From Spirochaetaceae bacterium (GTDB taxonomy: Bacteria > Spirochaetota > Spirochaetia > SZUA-6 > Bin103), in contig JAPPKD010000343.1 in NCBI GenBank assembly GCA_028820215.1, positions 1-35,611 of the forward strand: a stretch of 35,611 nt of DNA. Direction: 5' to 3'. Numbering within the stretch: position 1 is the stretch's first letter; every line of letters starts with the position of its first letter. The notes beneath the pieces were generated by a model that had not been told where the DNA came from, made no database searches, and worked only from the letters and a program-made list of their open reading frames with translations. Both the position numbers and the translations under genes were made by a program. Positions 17,772-25,424 of this stretch are shown here, in pieces.

Positions 17772-18248
17772 TCACGAGGAGGTGTCGACGGTTCCCCGGT
17801 GCAGCTCCACGGCGAACAGGCGCGCCGCGGTCAGGCGCAGGCGCAGCCGGAATCCGCCCTCCGGAAGCCGCTGCCGGCCCTTCCAGGCGATCGGCTGCGC
17901 GAACCCGGATGCGCGGATCGGGACGCTGTCGGCAAGCGTGTATCCGGGCAGCTCGCGAAGCCCGTCCGCATCCAGCAGGGCCGCCTGCAGGTAGCCGCCC
18001 GGCTCGATCACGGCGTTGGCCGCGAGCCAGGTCTCAGGCCCCGCGCCGATCACGGCCGTCACCACCTGTCCAAACGCGGCGTCCGCCACGGTGACCAGGC
18101 TGCCGAAACGCTCCCGCGGCATCCGCGCGACGCCCAGGTTGCTGCGCCCCTCCATGCGGTCGCCGGTGGGCGTGAACGCAGTGTAGTAGATGAAGGTCTC
18201 CTCGCCGGCGTTGACCATCGGCCCCTGGATCATGATCAGGTGGTCGTT
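17772..18248 (-). pseudogene. C-terminal fragment of a beta-propeller glycosidase gene (near-identical to 25425-25901)
   Basis: This is the last ~155 codons of a gene like that at 25425-27032. It keeps the stop at 17772 but has no start or N-terminal propeller blades. From 17841 to 18248 I count only 2 differences from 25494-25901, while the first ~70 bp differ more. The copy breaks abruptly at 18248, where acoC-like sequence begins. Its stop lies only 10 nt from the start of the mini-remnant at 17761. Confidence 0.85.
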
Positions 18249-18484
18249 CGTGCCGCCTCGCCGACACCGCCGCTCAGGCCGAGGACGCGCGCCGCATCAT
18301 CGACGCCGTTCCCACCCTGGTGATCTGGGGCGCCGACGACCGCATCATCCCGGCCGGCCACGCCCGCGACCTTCCGAACCAGGACCGCGTGCACATCCTC
18401 GACGACACCGGCCACATGCTGCAAATGGAGCGCGCCTCCGAGGTCAACCGCCTCATCACCGCCTTCTGGAGCGACCAGGACTGA
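18249..18484 (+). pseudogene. 3' fragment of an acoC-like gene
   Basis: In the plus-strand frame ending TGA 18482-18484 the sequence reads 'AEDARRIIDAV', 'WGADDRIIP', 'DDTGHMLQMERASEV', matching the last ~75 residues of AcoC (15720-15959). Substitutions are scattered, and Asp and His of the hydrolase triad are kept, so the source was a divergent acoC paralogue rather than the local gene. No lipoyl domain or nucleophile elbow remains. Confidence 0.85.
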
Positions 18485-18495
18485 CGGGTAGAAGC

Positions 18496-18576
18496 TCAGA
18501 CCGCCACGTCCTCGTCGCCGAAACCCAGCGCGGGGCTGCAGTCCAACCCCCTGCGGATCGACTCAAGAGTAGGCGG
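18496..18576 (-). pseudogene. possible 3' tail of a DUF234-type ATPase gene
   Basis: The minus-strand frame ending TGA at 18496 gives 'ALGFGDEDVAV', close to 'ALGFGVEGVVT' at the end of the intact ATPase at 19779. About 19 of 23 bases agree over the best part. It is followed, 23 bp to the right, by the same 16-bp repeats that precede the intact ATPase. Together these look like an ATPase locus that lost almost all of its coding region. The match is short, so confidence is limited. Confidence 0.45.
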
Positions 18577-18598
18577 TCGCACCCGACCGCACGTTTGG

Positions 18599-18630
18599 TT
18601 GCAACGCTTCGTAGTTACGACGGTTCGTAG
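18599..18630. repeat. two tandem 16-bp repeats (TTRCRACGSTTCGTAG type)
   Basis: The units are TTGCAACGCTTCGTAG (18599-18614) and TTACGACGGTTCGTAG (18615-18630). They share the unit length, phase and core TTCGTAG with the three repeats upstream of the ATPase at 21190-21237. They end exactly where the XRE gene's stop codon begins (18631). Confidence 0.85.
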
Positions 18631-18993
18631 CTACTTTGGCAGCGTCCCGTCGACCGAAGCGCCCACATCGTCACCGGTGAACTCCAGCACCATGTTCTGG
18701 CCGAGAGCCCTCGCCCACGAGCGTGCGAAATCAATCGTCGGATTGCTGGTGAAGCGTTCGGCCTGGGCGATCGCCTGCTGAGTGCGACCGAGTCGAGCCG
18801 CGAGTACCCCCTGGGTGAAACCGGCGGCCTCTCGCGCCTCGCGCAGCAGATAACCCGGAGGATCGGCTTCCCAGTATGGTACTCGTCCCCATCTGCGCAA
18901 CGCTTTCCACTCGTCGTACGCCCGGGGCTTTCGCCGGCTCAGACTCGTCCGCGGCAGCACAGGGCGCTCCCGCGGAGCCACGTAACGCTTCAT
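18631..18993 (-). CDS. XRE-family helix-turn-helix protein (antitoxin-like)
   Basis: A 120-aa protein. Residues 1-45 are basic and Pro/Arg-rich. A lambda-repressor-like helix-turn-helix follows ('LREAREAAGFTQGVLAARLG' then 'TQQAIAQAERF'), and a short C-terminal tail ending 'GTLPK'. The ATG at 18993 overlaps the stop of the upstream nucleotidyltransferase gene (ATGA); a GTG at 19011 is the alternative. In such gene pairs the HTH protein usually binds the shared promoter and neutralises its partner. It should act as a cytoplasmic repressor, possibly at the promoter near 19602-19630. Confidence 0.8.
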   Translation of the reverse strand: MKRYVAPRERPVLPRTSLSRRKPRAYDEWKALRRWGRVPYWEADPPGYLLREAREAAGFTQGVLAARLGRTQQAIAQAERFTSNPTIDFARSWARALGQNMVLEFTGDDVGASVDGTLPK

Positions 18994-19592
18994 GGTATCC
19001 TGCGTGCCCACGTCTCAATCTCCGTCTGCGTCGGCTTTCGGCGGGCGTTGGTGCGGGCGAAGGCGACGAGCGAATCCAGCGCCACTGACGTCTCGCTGCG
19101 CTCCGCAAGCACACGCAATCGCCTAACGTTCGGATGGTGGTCTCCACGCGACCATAGCAGCCACGCGCTGTAACCATCGATCTCCGATCGCCAGAACTGC
19201 CACGCCGCGAGCCTGTCCACGATAAGTTCCTCCAGGCCGATCACCACGACCGACGTGCTTCCCACACGGATGGTCGCGACAGTGTCCCCACGAGCGAGAG
19301 CATCGTCGGGGAACTCGCTGAACAAACGGTGTCGCTCATGAATCCAATGACGACCATGACGCTCGAATCCGGCGTCCTCCATCCGCTGAGCGACTACTGC
19401 CGTCAACACTCCCACGAAGTCCAGATCTCCGGTTCGATAGGCACCACCGGTATACAGCTCGACTGCCGCGCCACCGACCAGGGTCGGGACCGCATCGCCG
19501 GGCGAGAACAGCGACTGAACCCAAGAAGCGATGGCAGCCACTCGATCGGGCCCATCGGGTTTCGCGGTCGCGTCTTCCAGGGACTGAACCAC
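18990..19592 (-). CDS. nucleotidyltransferase-fold protein (DUF6036/AbiEii-like), toxin candidate
   Basis: A 200-aa protein with a minimal nucleotidyltransferase signature: 'LVGGAAVELYTGG' followed by 'RTGDLDFVG', giving the metal-binding pair Asp56 and Asp58, and 'VIGLEELIVDRLAAW' later, as in DUF6036-type proteins. Members of this fold act as toxins that modify RNA or proteins. The pairing with an overlapping HTH gene supports a toxin-antitoxin unit, but activity is not shown. The start is GTG 19592. An in-frame TGA two codons upstream rules out extension. A predicted promoter places the transcription start almost at this codon. Confidence 0.72.
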   Translation of the reverse strand: MVQSLEDATAKPDGPDRVAAIASWVQSLFSPGDAVPTLVGGAAVELYTGGAYRTGDLDFVGVLTAVVAQRMEDAGFERHGRHWIHERHRLFSEFPDDALARGDTVATIRVGSTSVVVIGLEELIVDRLAAWQFWRSEIDGYSAWLLWSRGDHHPNVRRLRVLAERSETSVALDSLVAFARTNARRKPTQTEIETWARRIP

Positions 19593-19601
19593 AAGTCATA
19601 T

Positions 19602-19630
19602 ATTGTAGATCTTCGTATGAACGAGTACAA
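19602..19630 (-). promoter_or_regulatory. predicted sigma-70-type promoter for the nucleotidyltransferase/XRE pair
   Basis: On the minus strand, TTGTAC (19625-19630) is a partial -35. After exactly 17 nt comes TACAAT (19602-19607), five of six bases of a -10. The GTG start at 19592 lies only 9 nt after the -10, so the transcript would have almost no leader. The -35 lies inside the remnant of a beta-propeller gene tail. Confidence 0.5.
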
Positions 19631-19745
19631 TCCCGTCGCGGTCGAGGTGGAACTTCGAGCGGATCGCCTTGGCCGCGCAGCTCGTCCAGCCGGACGTGCC
19701 GGCGCCACGTGATCCGCTGCCGCACCGAGTCGTACGCGACGCAGG
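19612..19745 (-). pseudogene. C-terminal fragment of a beta-propeller glycosidase gene
   Basis: The sequence resembles 22145-22270 of the intact gene. On the minus strand 'DSVRQRITWRRHVRLDELRG' can be read, and after a one-base insertion 'KFHLDR'. The frame is broken, and neither the stop nor the rest of the gene is kept. It fills the gap between the ATPase stop and the nucleotidyltransferase start. Confidence 0.8.
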
Positions 19746-19778
19746 GATGACAGCGCCGGCATGACCGAAGAGCATTGT

Positions 19779-21161
19779 TCAGGTCACCACGCCTTCGACG
19801 CCGAAACCCAACGCGCCTGCACCCCGAACCTCCGAATCGACACCGCCGCGACCCCAGAGCGCCAACGTCGGCTCATCCATCGGGTTGGGGACGAACGGGA
19901 CCTTCCTGCGAAGTGCTTCGAGATCTCGCCTGCCGAGCGGCACCGCCTGCCAGCGTGCCTCGCCCACGAGGGCCGTACGGCTGCCGCGAAGACCGAGCAC
20001 GTCGACCTCCACGCTCGCGCCTCGCGGTGACCACCACCGTCCGACGACCAAGTCCGCCGGTAGCTCTCCCCGTTGCACAAGCCGCCGCGCGTGGGCGCGA
20101 GCCTGCTCCTCGAAGACGAGGCCGACGTGCGTCTGCCACCGCGGCATCACCCGTTCCAGCACCGCGTCACCCTGTCCCCCTTCGATGAGTGCGGTTTCCG
20201 TGTAGAGCACCTGGAACCAGAAGCGCAGGTAGGGGTCCGGGATCTCGTATGTGCCGCGCGCCCGGCGCGGCGCTCCCACGGGAAAGACCTTGCCCACGAA
20301 TCCGGTTCTGATCAGTACGTCCAGGGCATGATCGATACGTTGACCGACCTCGCCGGCAATGTGGGAGAACCGGGTCCGGCCGCGTCCGATTGCCGCCAGG
20401 ATCTGGGAGTAGCCGCCGGTCGAAGAGAGCTCCTCGCGGAGCATGCCCTGGGCATCTTCGAGGAGAACGCTGCCCGGCGTGAACGCCAGTCGGCGCAGGT
20501 TCTCTCGCGCCGGTACGCCGGCGTCCCAGTGACGGAGGTGAAGCGGGTATCCGCCGCACGCCGCATACGCTTGGAGCAGGTCTGCGGCCGGAAGATCCGG
20601 AAGGAACTCGCGAGCTGCGAGCACGTCCACCGGCGCAAGCGGCAGCGACAACGTCGGCCGTCCACGCAGCGCTCCACCGGCGCCCAGAATCTTCTCCATC
20701 ACTCCGACGGCGGAGCCCGTCAGGACCAGTACCAGCTTGGTCCCAGGGGGCAGGTGGTCCCACACCACCTGCACGATGCTCGCAAACCCGGGGGTCGAGC
20801 GCGCGAGATACGGGACCTCATCCAACACCACGAGGAGGGGCCGCTCCATGGCCACCGCGGAGAGGAACTGCAGCGCCGCCTCCCAACTCGGGAACCCGCC
20901 GCCGGCCAGGTGTGCGGCCTGGTCACCAAGGTCCCGGCGGATCGCCTCGGTAAACCGCCGCAGTTCGACAGCCTCGGCCTGCTGGGTGGCGCCGAAGAAC
21001 ACGGCCCGCTTGCCTTCCGAGAAATGGGAGAGCAGGAACGTCTTGCCAACCCGCCGGCGGCCCCACACGACGAGGAGCTGGGGGATCCCTTCGGTGGCAC
21101 GTTGCCACGCGTGACCGAGCCGCCGGAGCTCCTCGGCCCGATTCACGAGGGGTGCGAGCAT
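19779..21161 (-). CDS. AAA-family ATPase with DUF234-type C-terminal domain
   Basis: A 460-aa protein of the archaeal-ATPase/DUF234 group. The Walker A is 'GRRRVGKT' (residues 34-41) and the Walker B 'LVVLDEVPYL' (Asp114, Glu115). The sensor-like 'LVLTGSAVG' follows, then a winged-helix segment ('YSQILAAIGRGRTRFSHIAG') and a C-terminal PD-(D/E)XK-like part with 'VEVDVLG' and 'VGEARWQ'. In the usual DUF234 motif the last residue is Lys ('E-x-K'); here it is Arg, so nuclease activity is doubtful. The biological role of the family is not established; it is multi-copy and patchily distributed. The start is ATG 21161 with a weak ribosome site. Three 16-bp repeats lie 29-76 bp upstream and may control it. 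Confidence 0.85.
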   Translation of the reverse strand: MLAPLVNRAEELRRLGHAWQRATEGIPQLLVVWGRRRVGKTFLLSHFSEGKRAVFFGATQQAEAVELRRFTEAIRRDLGDQAAHLAGGGFPSWEAALQFLSAVAMERPLLVVLDEVPYLARSTPGFASIVQVVWDHLPPGTKLVLVLTGSAVGVMEKILGAGGALRGRPTLSLPLAPVDVLAAREFLPDLPAADLLQAYAACGGYPLHLRHWDAGVPARENLRRLAFTPGSVLLEDAQGMLREELSSTGGYSQILAAIGRGRTRFSHIAGEVGQRIDHALDVLIRTGFVGKVFPVGAPRRARGTYEIPDPYLRFWFQVLYTETALIEGGQGDAVLERVMPRWQTHVGLVFEEQARAHARRLVQRGELPADLVVGRWWSPRGASVEVDVLGLRGSRTALVGEARWQAVPLGRRDLEALRRKVPFVPNPMDEPTLALWGRGGVDSEVRGAGALGFGVEGVVT

Positions 21162-21189
21162 ACGGGACCGTACCCCATTCCCCCATTAC

Positions 21190-21237
21190 TTGCAATCGTT
21201 CGTAGTTGCAATGATTCGTAGTTACAACGGTTCGTAG
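21190..21237. repeat. three tandem 16-bp repeats upstream of the ATPase gene
   Basis: The units are TTGCAATCGTTCGTAG (21190-21205), TTGCAATGATTCGTAG (21206-21221) and TTACAACGGTTCGTAG (21222-21237), with no spacers. The 16-bp period is about 1.5 helical turns. The position just upstream of the minus-strand ATPase start suggests a regulator-binding array or a promoter element: TTGTAA-N17-TACGAA can be read on the minus strand. Two further units occur at 18599-18630. Confidence 0.9.
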
Positions 21238-21312
21238 TGTATCAGGCCGGACACGGCAAGCGCGGCTCCCCCCGCTCGTCGGTTCTCGGCACCATCCGGA
21301 GCAGGACACCCC

Positions 21313-22086
21313 TTACAGGTGGTCGCGAAGAAACCGCAGCACGTCCGGCTCCCGGACGAACTCCTTCTGTTCGCCGGGATCGGCGGCGTTCATGGCGAAG
21401 TGGCCGTCGGACACCTCCAGCAGCTTGGGAGCATGGCCGGCACGCCGGAGTGCCGCGAACATGGCCCGCGACTGGGTGACCGGCACCACCGCGTCCTCCG
21501 TGCCGTGGATCAGCAGCATCGCCGGCACGCGGGCATGGACGTGATGGAGCGGAGACGCGGCTCGCCAAGCATCGGGATCCTCGCCCGGATCGGCTCCCAT
21601 GAAGTCGACGACCGTGGTGCTCCCCGGAATCAGCCGCGCCAGCTCGTGGTGCCAGGCGGCCATGTCCATCACTCCCGCGTAGGAGATCGCCGCCCGAATC
21701 GAGGCGATCCCGCGCTCCTCCCCGGTCGCCCGGGTGGCCAGCAGCGACACCAGGTGGCCGCCCGAGGAGCAGCCGAACAGCGCGCACCGCCGCCGGTCCA
21801 GCCCCTGCCCGGCTCCCCGATCGTGCAGCCAGCGAAGCAACTGCACCACGTCCCGGTATGCGCCCGGAAACCGCGCCGTGCTCGCCGGCCGATGGGAGCA
21901 GAGCACCAGCGCCACCCCGAGCGGGCGCAGGCGCTCCCAGCACCAGTCGTAGGAGCGGCGGTCGCCGTTCTCCCAGCCGCCGCCGTGAATGCCCACGACG
22001 ACCGGATGCGGGCCGGCGCCCGCGGGCAGCCGCACGCTGACGACGCCGCGCTCGCCGATCGCCGGATTGGTCTGGATCTCGATCAT
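21313..22086 (-). CDS. alpha/beta hydrolase, HSL-type esterase (BD-FAE-like)
   Basis: A 257-aa esterase with the oxyanion motif 'GIHGGGWENGD' (about residues 33-43), the nucleophile elbow 'GCSSGG', Asp in 'HGTEDAVVP' and His in 'SDGHFAM', a complete triad. No signal peptide is seen, so it acts inside the cell, probably removing acyl groups from sugars or small esters. The start is ATG 22086, inside a longer frame whose extra N-terminus is the antisense of nothing conserved. It lies 20 nt after the beta-propeller gene on the same strand, so the two form an operon. Confidence 0.85.
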   Translation of the reverse strand: MIEIQTNPAIGERGVVSVRLPAGAGPHPVVVGIHGGGWENGDRRSYDWCWERLRPLGVALVLCSHRPASTARFPGAYRDVVQLLRWLHDRGAGQGLDRRRCALFGCSSGGHLVSLLATRATGEERGIASIRAAISYAGVMDMAAWHHELARLIPGSTTVVDFMGADPGEDPDAWRAASPLHHVHARVPAMLLIHGTEDAVVPVTQSRAMFAALRRAGHAPKLLEVSDGHFAMNAADPGEQKEFVREPDVLRFLRDHL

Positions 22087-22106
22087 CGTCCGGTGGCGCA
22101 CGGCGG

Positions 22107-23561
22107 CTATCGGTCCGCCGGAGCCCCCTCGCCTGATCCTCCTGCCTGCATGAACGAATACAGACGCGCGCGGTCGAGGTGGAACTTCAAGCGGATCGCC
22201 TGGCCGCGCAGCTCGTCCAGCCCGACGTGCTGCCGCCACGTGACCCGTTGACGCACCGAGTCGCCGTCGATCACGGCGCAGTCCGCGCGGCCGAGATCGG
22301 GCTTCTGCACGCCACCCGCGCCCAGCACGGCCACGGAGATGGCCCCTCCCCGCGCCGCCGCGTTCACGTACAGCGCGCCGCCTTCGCACCGAAACGGCCT
22401 GGTCACCACCGTGCCGCCGTCCGCCGCGGAGAGCGACACGAATCCGTCCCGGCGCAGCTTGGCCAGACAGATCGGCCCGCTGCGGCCGGTGATGCCGTGC
22501 TCCTGGGCGCACGTCGAGTAGTAGAACCAGAGCTCATCCCCCACGGCGACCGGGGCGCGCGCGGCATAGATCTCGCCGGCGTCGATGGTGCCAGGAGGGC
22601 CGTTGGGGAGGAACGGCTGGCGGTCGCAGGCGCGCTGCCAGTGCACGCCGTCACGGCTGACCGTGAGCTGGACGTCCACCCGCCCGGAGAACCGGATCTG
22701 CGGTTCCTCCGGGGGCGCGCGCAGCACCAGGAGCTGGCCGAGGTAGAGCCCCTCGTACTTGAACACCGGCATGCCGTAGAACTCCGTTCCCGGAGGGTCC
22801 TGCGCGTCGGGCTCGAGCACATCCACCGGATCGCTCCAGGTGACGAAGTCGGGGCTCACCGCGCGCCCGATGCGACGCGTCCGGTTGCCCTCGTGCACGG
22901 ACGGCCGGCAGTAGCCGACGAAGCAGCCGTGGCGGTCGTCCCAGCCCAGCAGCGCGTGGGTGTCGTTGGAGCGCCGGATCACCGGATTGCCGGCGTACTT
23001 GGTCCAGCGCAGGCCGTCCGGCGAGAAGGCCACCGACACGCCGTCGCCCATGTTGGGCGTCCCCGCGGGGTCTCGCGCCTCGAAGAACAGCGACTTGTAG
23101 CGGCGCTCGGGATCCTCTTCCCGCGCGTCTTCGATGACGTTGGCGTAGGCGGCGTCGAGGAGCACCAGGTTGTTGACCCGCGAGCCGTCGTACTCGACCA
23201 GCCCCAGGTTGGGCCGCTCCCAGAACACGCCGTCGGCCGAGGTGGCGTAACCGATGGTGTACAGCAGGTTCCGGGCGTCGAACCCCGTCCACGGGGAGCC
23301 CGCTTGGTCGAAATCCAGCGCGGGGACGCCCATGCCGCCGTAGCCCTGGTACCACATCCGGAACGTGCCGTCGCGCGGGTCGCGCATGACCGTCCCGTAC
23401 AGCGCGACCCGGCCCTCCCACGGGTAGAGGGGGCTCAGGACCGGGTTGCCCGCGTACTTCGCCGGCTGGTGCAGGCAGCGCGTCACGCCCTGCATCTCCT
23501 CCACGATGAAATCGTCGACGAACAGCTGCCGGGTCGTGCCGATCCGGAGGGGTGTGGTCAC
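22107..23561 (-). CDS. five-bladed beta-propeller glycosidase-like protein (GH32/GH43/GH68 superfamily)
   Basis: A 484-aa protein with repeated propeller-blade patterns: 'GTFRMWYQGYGG', 'GYATSADGVFWERP', 'VSVAFSPDGLRWTKYAGNPV' and 'QLTVSRDGVHWQRA'. These 'S.DG..W' strands are typical of GH32/43-like enzymes, which cleave glycosides in a central acidic pocket. The N-terminal 'QLFVDDFIVEEMQG' is characteristic of the uncharacterised subgroup in this window. The start is GTG 23561. The C-terminal ~100 residues form a beta-sandwich-like tail. Fragments of close relatives of this gene occur at 17.6 and 19.6 kb. No signal peptide; the substrate is unknown. Confidence 0.75.
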   Translation of the reverse strand: MTTPLRIGTTRQLFVDDFIVEEMQGVTRCLHQPAKYAGNPVLSPLYPWEGRVALYGTVMRDPRDGTFRMWYQGYGGMGVPALDFDQAGSPWTGFDARNLLYTIGYATSADGVFWERPNLGLVEYDGSRVNNLVLLDAAYANVIEDAREEDPERRYKSLFFEARDPAGTPNMGDGVSVAFSPDGLRWTKYAGNPVIRRSNDTHALLGWDDRHGCFVGYCRPSVHEGNRTRRIGRAVSPDFVTWSDPVDVLEPDAQDPPGTEFYGMPVFKYEGLYLGQLLVLRAPPEEPQIRFSGRVDVQLTVSRDGVHWQRACDRQPFLPNGPPGTIDAGEIYAARAPVAVGDELWFYYSTCAQEHGITGRSGPICLAKLRRDGFVSLSAADGGTVVTRPFRCEGGALYVNAAARGGAISVAVLGAGGVQKPDLGRADCAVIDGDSVRQRVTWRQHVGLDELRGQAIRLKFHLDRARLYSFMQAGGSGEGAPADR

Positions 23562-23623
23562 TCACTCGCACCCGCGAAGCGGTTCTTCATTGTTCGGTGT
23601 CCCCCGCGGGGCCACAATAGCGC

Positions 23624-25395
23624 ATGGAAGCGCATTCCTCCTCCGATCGATTGGGCGACACTTGGCTCGACGGGACCCCGTCCTACGTCACCGACCTGAG
23701 CCGCTGTACGCCGCAGAGCGCGCTCAGCGACCGGGCGGCGGCGGGACGGTGGCGCATGCTGCCGTATGAGACCGACACGCTGGCCGGTGTGATGCTGCGA
23801 GCCGATCCGGAGACGGCGGCGCACCCTGTCACCTGTCCGCTCACGGCGCGCGGGTGGCACGCGGTCTCGGTCGGCCTGTACGCCGTGCACGCCGGCGAGC
23901 AGGTGATCATGCTGGTTCGCCTGTCCGGCGAGGAGACCTTCACCAAGCTGGCCGTGTTCGAGGCGAGGCGAGAGGAGCAGGGGCACATCACCGAGCTCTT
24001 CTGGCGAATCGCCGACCTGACCGGGCACGACCTGGTGCTGGCGCAGCTACTGCGCCGCACGGCGCCCGGCGACGCCGCCGGCGCGATGAGCTGCCCGCGG
24101 GCGCGGATCGCGTACGTGAAGCTGGTGCCGCTCAGCGCGGAGGAGGTGCGGATCGTGCAGCGGGAGCGAGCCGCACGCGGCACGCGCCGCCTGTACGCGG
24201 TCAACGACGCCCACGGGCTGCATGCCAACTGCCGCGCCACCACGCCGGAGGCGATCCGCCGCGAGCTTGAGCCGTTCCGCGACACCGACTTCGGGCGCAT
24301 CTACTGGGAATGCGGCATGGGCGACCTGCTGTATTACCCGGGCAGCGCCGGCCGGATCCCGACCTTCGACGGGCTCACCGACTTCCACTCGGCCAACGCG
24401 CGCTACCACTGCGAGTGCTGGCGTATCTTCCGCGAGCGGGGACTCGACCCGTTTCGGATCGCGCGCGATTACGCGCGCGAAATCGGCATGGAATTTCATG
24501 CCAGCTATCGGGTCGCCGGCTTCAAGTTCCCCTCCGATCACGACCACTCGACCACGGCGACTCGTTCTACGACCGGCACCCCGAGCTGCGCGGCACCGCG
24601 CGGAGCGGTGAAACGACGCCGCGGCTCTCCTACGCCTACGCCGAGACCCGCCGCTTCGCGGTCGATCTGCTGCGCGAGGTTGCCTCGACCTACGACGTCG
24701 ACGGCGTCAGCCTGGCCTACAACCGCCGACCTCCGCTGGTCGAGTACGAGCCGCCCGTGGTGCGCGGCTTCAGGGCCGAGACGGGGCTCGACCCGTACGC
24801 GCTGGACCCCGCAGACCGTCGCTGGCTCGCCTACCGGGCCGGTGTCCTCACCGGCTTCATGCAGGAGGTGCGCGCGGCGATGGACGCGCTCGCGCAGGAA
24901 CAGGGCCGCCGGCGCATCGCCGTCTCCGCGATCGTGATGGCGAGCGAGAAGGAGAACCTGCAGATGGGAATGGACCTTCCGGCCTGGATCGAGCAGGGGC
25001 TCGTCGACACGATCATCCCGTACACCTCCGCGCCGGCGCTGGACAGCACGCAGCACTCGTGGATCGACGCGCAGGACGGAGCGTGGTTCATCGCGATCAC
25101 ACGGGACACTGCCTGCGAGGCGGCGTTCAACCTCATGCCGCGGCACATGAGCGCGGAAACCTACCGCCGGCGAGCGGCGGGGTTGTACGGCATCGGCGCC
25201 GAGCGGTTCGCGTTCTGGGACTGCACGCCGGAGCTCCGCGCCGACGGCACCGGCGCCTGGTCGGCGCTGCGGCGGCTGGGCCACCGCGACGAGGTGCTGG
25301 CCTGGGCGGGGGCCGGCGAGCCGGAGCTGGGCATGGGGTTGATGCCGGTGAGGAAGCTGGCGGGCTGGGATCTGTCGTACGCCACGCCGGGATGA
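23624..25395 (+). CDS. family-10-like glycosyl hydrolase, one frameshift
   Basis: About 590 aa if joined. The N-terminal ~190 residues form a beta-rich domain ('LYAVHAGEQVIMLVRLSGEE'). A TIM-barrel part follows: 'GIYWECGMGDLLYY'-like strand, 'EIGMEFHASYRVAG', 'YDVDGVSLAYNRRPP' and 'WIEQGLVDTIIPYTS', which are GHL10-like features. The first frame fails after 'FKFPSD' near 24550. The continuation 'DHGDSFYDRHPELRG' runs in another frame to TGA 25393-25395. Loss of one base near 'CACTCGACCACGG' accounts for it. It could be a sequencing error, because both halves are well preserved. The start is ATG 23624, divergent from the propeller gene, 62 nt away. Confidence 0.65.
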
Positions 25396-25424
25396 CGGGC
25401 CCCACCGGAGCCGGGGCAGCGGGG

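Noticed and set aside
18573..18590. GCGGTCG-CACC-CGACCGC hairpin as a terminator
   Set aside because: It has no T-run on either strand and lies within the possible ATPase remnant.
21190..21237. Short tandem repeats as a CRISPR array
   Set aside because: Units are contiguous 16-bp repeats without spacers, and no cas genes are present.
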